The notes under the pieces are model-generated. The model searched no databases, had not been told where the DNA came from, and saw only the letters and a program-made list of their open reading frames with translations. This document shows positions 5,589 through 6,926 of a stretch of DNA of 6,926 bases, piece after piece. The stretch's first letter is position 1. Each line of letters begins with the position of its first letter. Location of the stretch: contig WTCH01000214.1 in NCBI GenBank assembly GCA_013138675.1, positions 1 to 6,926 of the forward strand, read 5' to 3'. Origin of the DNA: Woeseiaceae bacterium. GTDB taxonomy: Bacteria; Pseudomonadota; Gammaproteobacteria; Steroidobacterales; Woeseiaceae. Made by a program: the position numbers and the translations under genes.

Positions 5589-6185
5589 ATGCCGAATAAC
5601 TACGTACTGATCGACTACGAAAACGTCCAGCCGAAGAACCTGGAACTGCTCGCGAGTGATGAGTTTAAGGTGTTTGTTTTTGTTGGCCAGAACCAGGCGA
5701 AAATACCCTTTGATCTTGCGGACTCGATGCAGTTGCTGGGTAAAAATGCCCGCTACGTCCAGATAACGGGCAATGGCCAGAATGCACTGGATTTTCACAT
5801 CGCCTATTACATTGGTGAGCTGGCGGCCGGCGAACCGGACGCCTTTTTCCACATCATCAGCAAGGACAAGGGCTTTGACCCGCTCATCAACCACCTGAAA
5901 GAGCGCAAGATTCGCGTGCACAGAGAAAAAGACATTGGCGAGATTCCTCTGTTGCAGCTGGCCGATACGTCGAGCATAGATGAGAAGATCTCTGCGGTCG
6001 TCAAGAACCTGGGTGGCCGCGGTCAATCGAGACCACGCAAGGTCACCACGTTGTCAAACACGATCAACTCGCTCTTCAATCCAAAGCTCAGCGCAAAGGA
6101 GCTTTCCGCGCTGGTAAAGGAAATGGAGAAGCGCAAGCTGATCGTCATCAATAAGAACAACGTCAGCTACAAGTTGCCCCACTAG
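5589..6185 (+). CDS. PIN-like domain protein (NYN-type), predicted ribonuclease
   Basis: The product has 198 residues. The N-terminal 130 or so residues form a PIN-like domain. VLIDYENVQP (6-15) supplies D9 and E11, NALDFHIAYYIGELA (65-79) supplies D68, and HIISKDKGFDPLI (88-100) supplies D93 and D97, the expected acidic set for binding the metal ion of a nuclease. Residues 140-155 are a basic, flexible linker (GGRGQSRPRK). The last 45 residues, with LSAKELSALVKEMEKRKLI and a strand-like VINKNNVSYKLP, look like a small winged-helix or OST-HTH-like nucleic-acid-binding element. RNA cleavage is inferred from the family. No adjacent antitoxin is visible, so this does not look like a VapC-type toxin pair. 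A purine-rich stretch (GAGAGAAAGAA, 5575-5585) serves as the ribosome site. It is probably co-transcribed with the deaminase. Its stop is 8 bp from that of the opposing small gene. Confidence 0.85.
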   Translation: MPNNYVLIDYENVQPKNLELLASDEFKVFVFVGQNQAKIPFDLADSMQLLGKNARYVQITGNGQNALDFHIAYYIGELAAGEPDAFFHIISKDKGFDPLINHLKERKIRVHREKDIGEIPLLQLADTSSIDEKISAVVKNLGGRGQSRPRKVTTLSNTINSLFNPKLSAKELSALVKEMEKRKLIVINKNNVSYKLPH

Positions 6186-6193
6186 ACTCGAAT

Positions 6194-6340
6194 CTATCTT
6201 TCACACTGTTCATCGCATCCGCCACACTTGGCGGGGCGTTTTTCGACGTCAGGATCATGTTTGCTTAGCCACTGTTGAAAAATCGCCCAGAAAACGCACA
6301 GGGCTACCAGGCCAAGCAATGAAAGAATATAGGTCGTCAT
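6194..6340 (-). CDS. Small cysteine-rich single-pass membrane protein next to rnfA
   Basis: The product has 48 residues, using the ATG at 6340. One hydrophobic helix (about 4-24, YILSLLGLVALCVFWAIF) is followed by a basic tail (KHDPDVEKRPAK) and a terminal CGGCDEQC cluster with C39, C42 and C46. The positive-inside rule places the cysteines in the cytoplasm; C15 lies in the membrane. It follows rnfA by 19 bp in the same direction, so it is probably the last gene of the rnf transcript. The plan of one helix plus a cytoplasmic CGG/Cys cluster recalls NqrM (DUF539), which is needed to mature the related Na+-NQR complex, and also FeoB-associated Cys-rich proteins. An earlier in-frame ATG at 6385 would add 15 residues and overlap rnfA; I prefer 6340 because the helix then starts normally. 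No strong ribosome site is seen for either. Confidence 0.65.
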   Translation of the reverse strand: MTTYILSLLGLVALCVFWAIFQQWLSKHDPDVEKRPAKCGGCDEQCER

Positions 6341-6359
6341 AATAATTCCAGGCCGCGAC

Positions 6360-6926
6360 TCAAGTGGTACTGAACAGTCCGGCAAAACCCATGAAGGCCA
6401 TCGATAAGATCCCTGCGATAATCAGGTTCATCGCAGTGCCCTGGATCAGTTTCGGTATGTTGGATAACTCCGACTCCTCACGCAGGCCTGCAAGCAGGAC
6501 CAACGCCAGTGTGAAACCAATGCCGGCACCGAGTGCATAAACGATGCCCTCCCAAAATCCGTAACCGCGGTTGGTGGCGAAGATTGCGAGCCCGAGAATC
6601 GCACAGTTCGTGGTGATCAGCGGCAGGAAGATTCCCATCGCGCGGAACAGTGCGGGGCTCAGTTTCTTGATTAGCATCTCGATGAACTGCACGGTGCTGG
6701 CGATCACGACAATGAAACAGATCAGCCTGAGGTAGGGTGCATGCACCAACACATAAGTGTTGAGTATCCAGGCACACACCGCGGTCACGAGCATTACGAA
6801 AGTCGTCGCGAGCCCGAGTCGTGCCGAGGTTTCCAGCGAATTGGAAACACCGAGGAACGGGCACAGCCCGAGAAAATACGTCAGCACAAAGTTGTTGACC
6901 AGCAACGCGCTAATGAAGATCCAGAG
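6360..6926 (-). CDS. rnfA: RnfA (RsxA), electron transport complex membrane subunit, start cut by window edge
   Basis: The frame is open to the right edge and gives 188 residues. Compared with E. coli RsxA (193 residues, recalled), only about four N-terminal residues are missing. RnfA is an inner-membrane subunit of the Rnf ion-pumping ferredoxin:NAD+ oxidoreductase; in E. coli the Rsx complex reduces SoxR. Six hydrophobic segments are visible. Hallmarks are LLVNNFVLTYFLGLCPF (fragment 8-24), LATTFVM, FLPLITTNCAILG (containing C108) and AFMGFAGL near the end. C22 and C108 are the conserved cysteines thought to share an iron-sulphur centre with the partner subunit. LVNNFVL and TTNCA favour RnfA over NqrE (VNCA), and the length and ending exclude RnfE. 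The gene after it is not rnfB, so the locus is not in the enterobacterial rnfABCDGE order, and rnfA may be its last core gene. Confidence 0.93.
   Translation of the reverse strand, partial: LWIFISALLVNNFVLTYFLGLCPFLGVSNSLETSARLGLATTFVMLVTAVCAWILNTYVLVHAPYLRLICFIVVIASTVQFIEMLIKKLSPALFRAMGIFLPLITTNCAILGLAIFATNRGYGFWEGIVYALGAGIGFTLALVLLAGLREESELSNIPKLIQGTAMNLIIAGILSMAFMGFAGLFSTT

Noticed and set aside
5442..6026. Minus-strand open frame of 194 codons opposite the deaminase and PIN-like genes
   Set aside because: Both plus-strand genes here have clear family motifs; the antisense product shows no recognisable fold.
5589..6185. PIN-like gene as the toxin of a VapBC toxin-antitoxin pair
   Set aside because: At 198 residues with a C-terminal extension it is longer than a typical VapC, and its neighbour is a metabolic deaminase rather than a small DNA-binding antitoxin.
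6341..6385. Longer start for the small cysteine-rich protein, overlapping rnfA
   Set aside because: The 15 extra residues are polar and proline-containing, overlap rnfA by 26 bases, and have no better ribosome site; the start at 6340 gives a normal short N-terminus before the helix.

Overview
The window is gene-dense, moderately GC-rich bacterial DNA in which almost every base is coding. RnfA, small exported proteins, a DUF885 metallopeptidase-type protein and the codon usage suggest a gammaproteobacterium, possibly from an environmental or marine lineage. That placement is inference, because there is no rRNA or other phylogenetic marker here. No tRNA, rRNA, CRISPR array, insertion sequence or obvious prophage gene is visible.

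Layout: (1) Positions 1-1098, minus strand: three closely spaced genes whose products all begin with an export signal or membrane anchor. They are a secreted dimeric alpha/beta-barrel-like protein, a small single-pass protein with four cysteines, and the N-terminal part of an SMP-30/gluconolactonase-like beta-propeller that runs off the left edge. (2) Positions 1194-3227, plus strand, divergent from the first group: an SRPBCC (Bet v 1-fold) protein, a saccharopine-dehydrogenase-type NAD(P)-binding oxidoreductase and a four-helix DUF2269 membrane protein. The last two overlap by 4 bases. The shared 95-bp gap (1099-1193) holds the control signals of both groups. (3) Positions 3235-5067, minus strand: a membrane-anchored DUF885 protein with an intact zinc-type HExxPGH motif. 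(4) Positions 5137-6185, plus strand: a cytosine deaminase strikingly like the fungal FCY1 enzyme, followed 14 bp later by a PIN-like (NYN-type) predicted nuclease. (5) Positions 6194-6926, minus strand: the end of an rnf locus, with rnfA nearly complete at the right edge, followed by a 48-residue single-pass membrane protein ending in a CxxCxxxC cluster.

The gene ends are very tight: the two convergent junctions have 7 and 8 bp between stop codons. The observations most worth following up are the small cysteine-rich protein after rnfA, a possible counterpart of the NqrM maturation factor; the deaminase/PIN-nuclease pair with its apparently leaderless start; and the SRPBCC/oxidoreductase/DUF2269 operon. 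Most genes look like ordinary chromosomal functions. I do not see a clearly new defence or mobile system.
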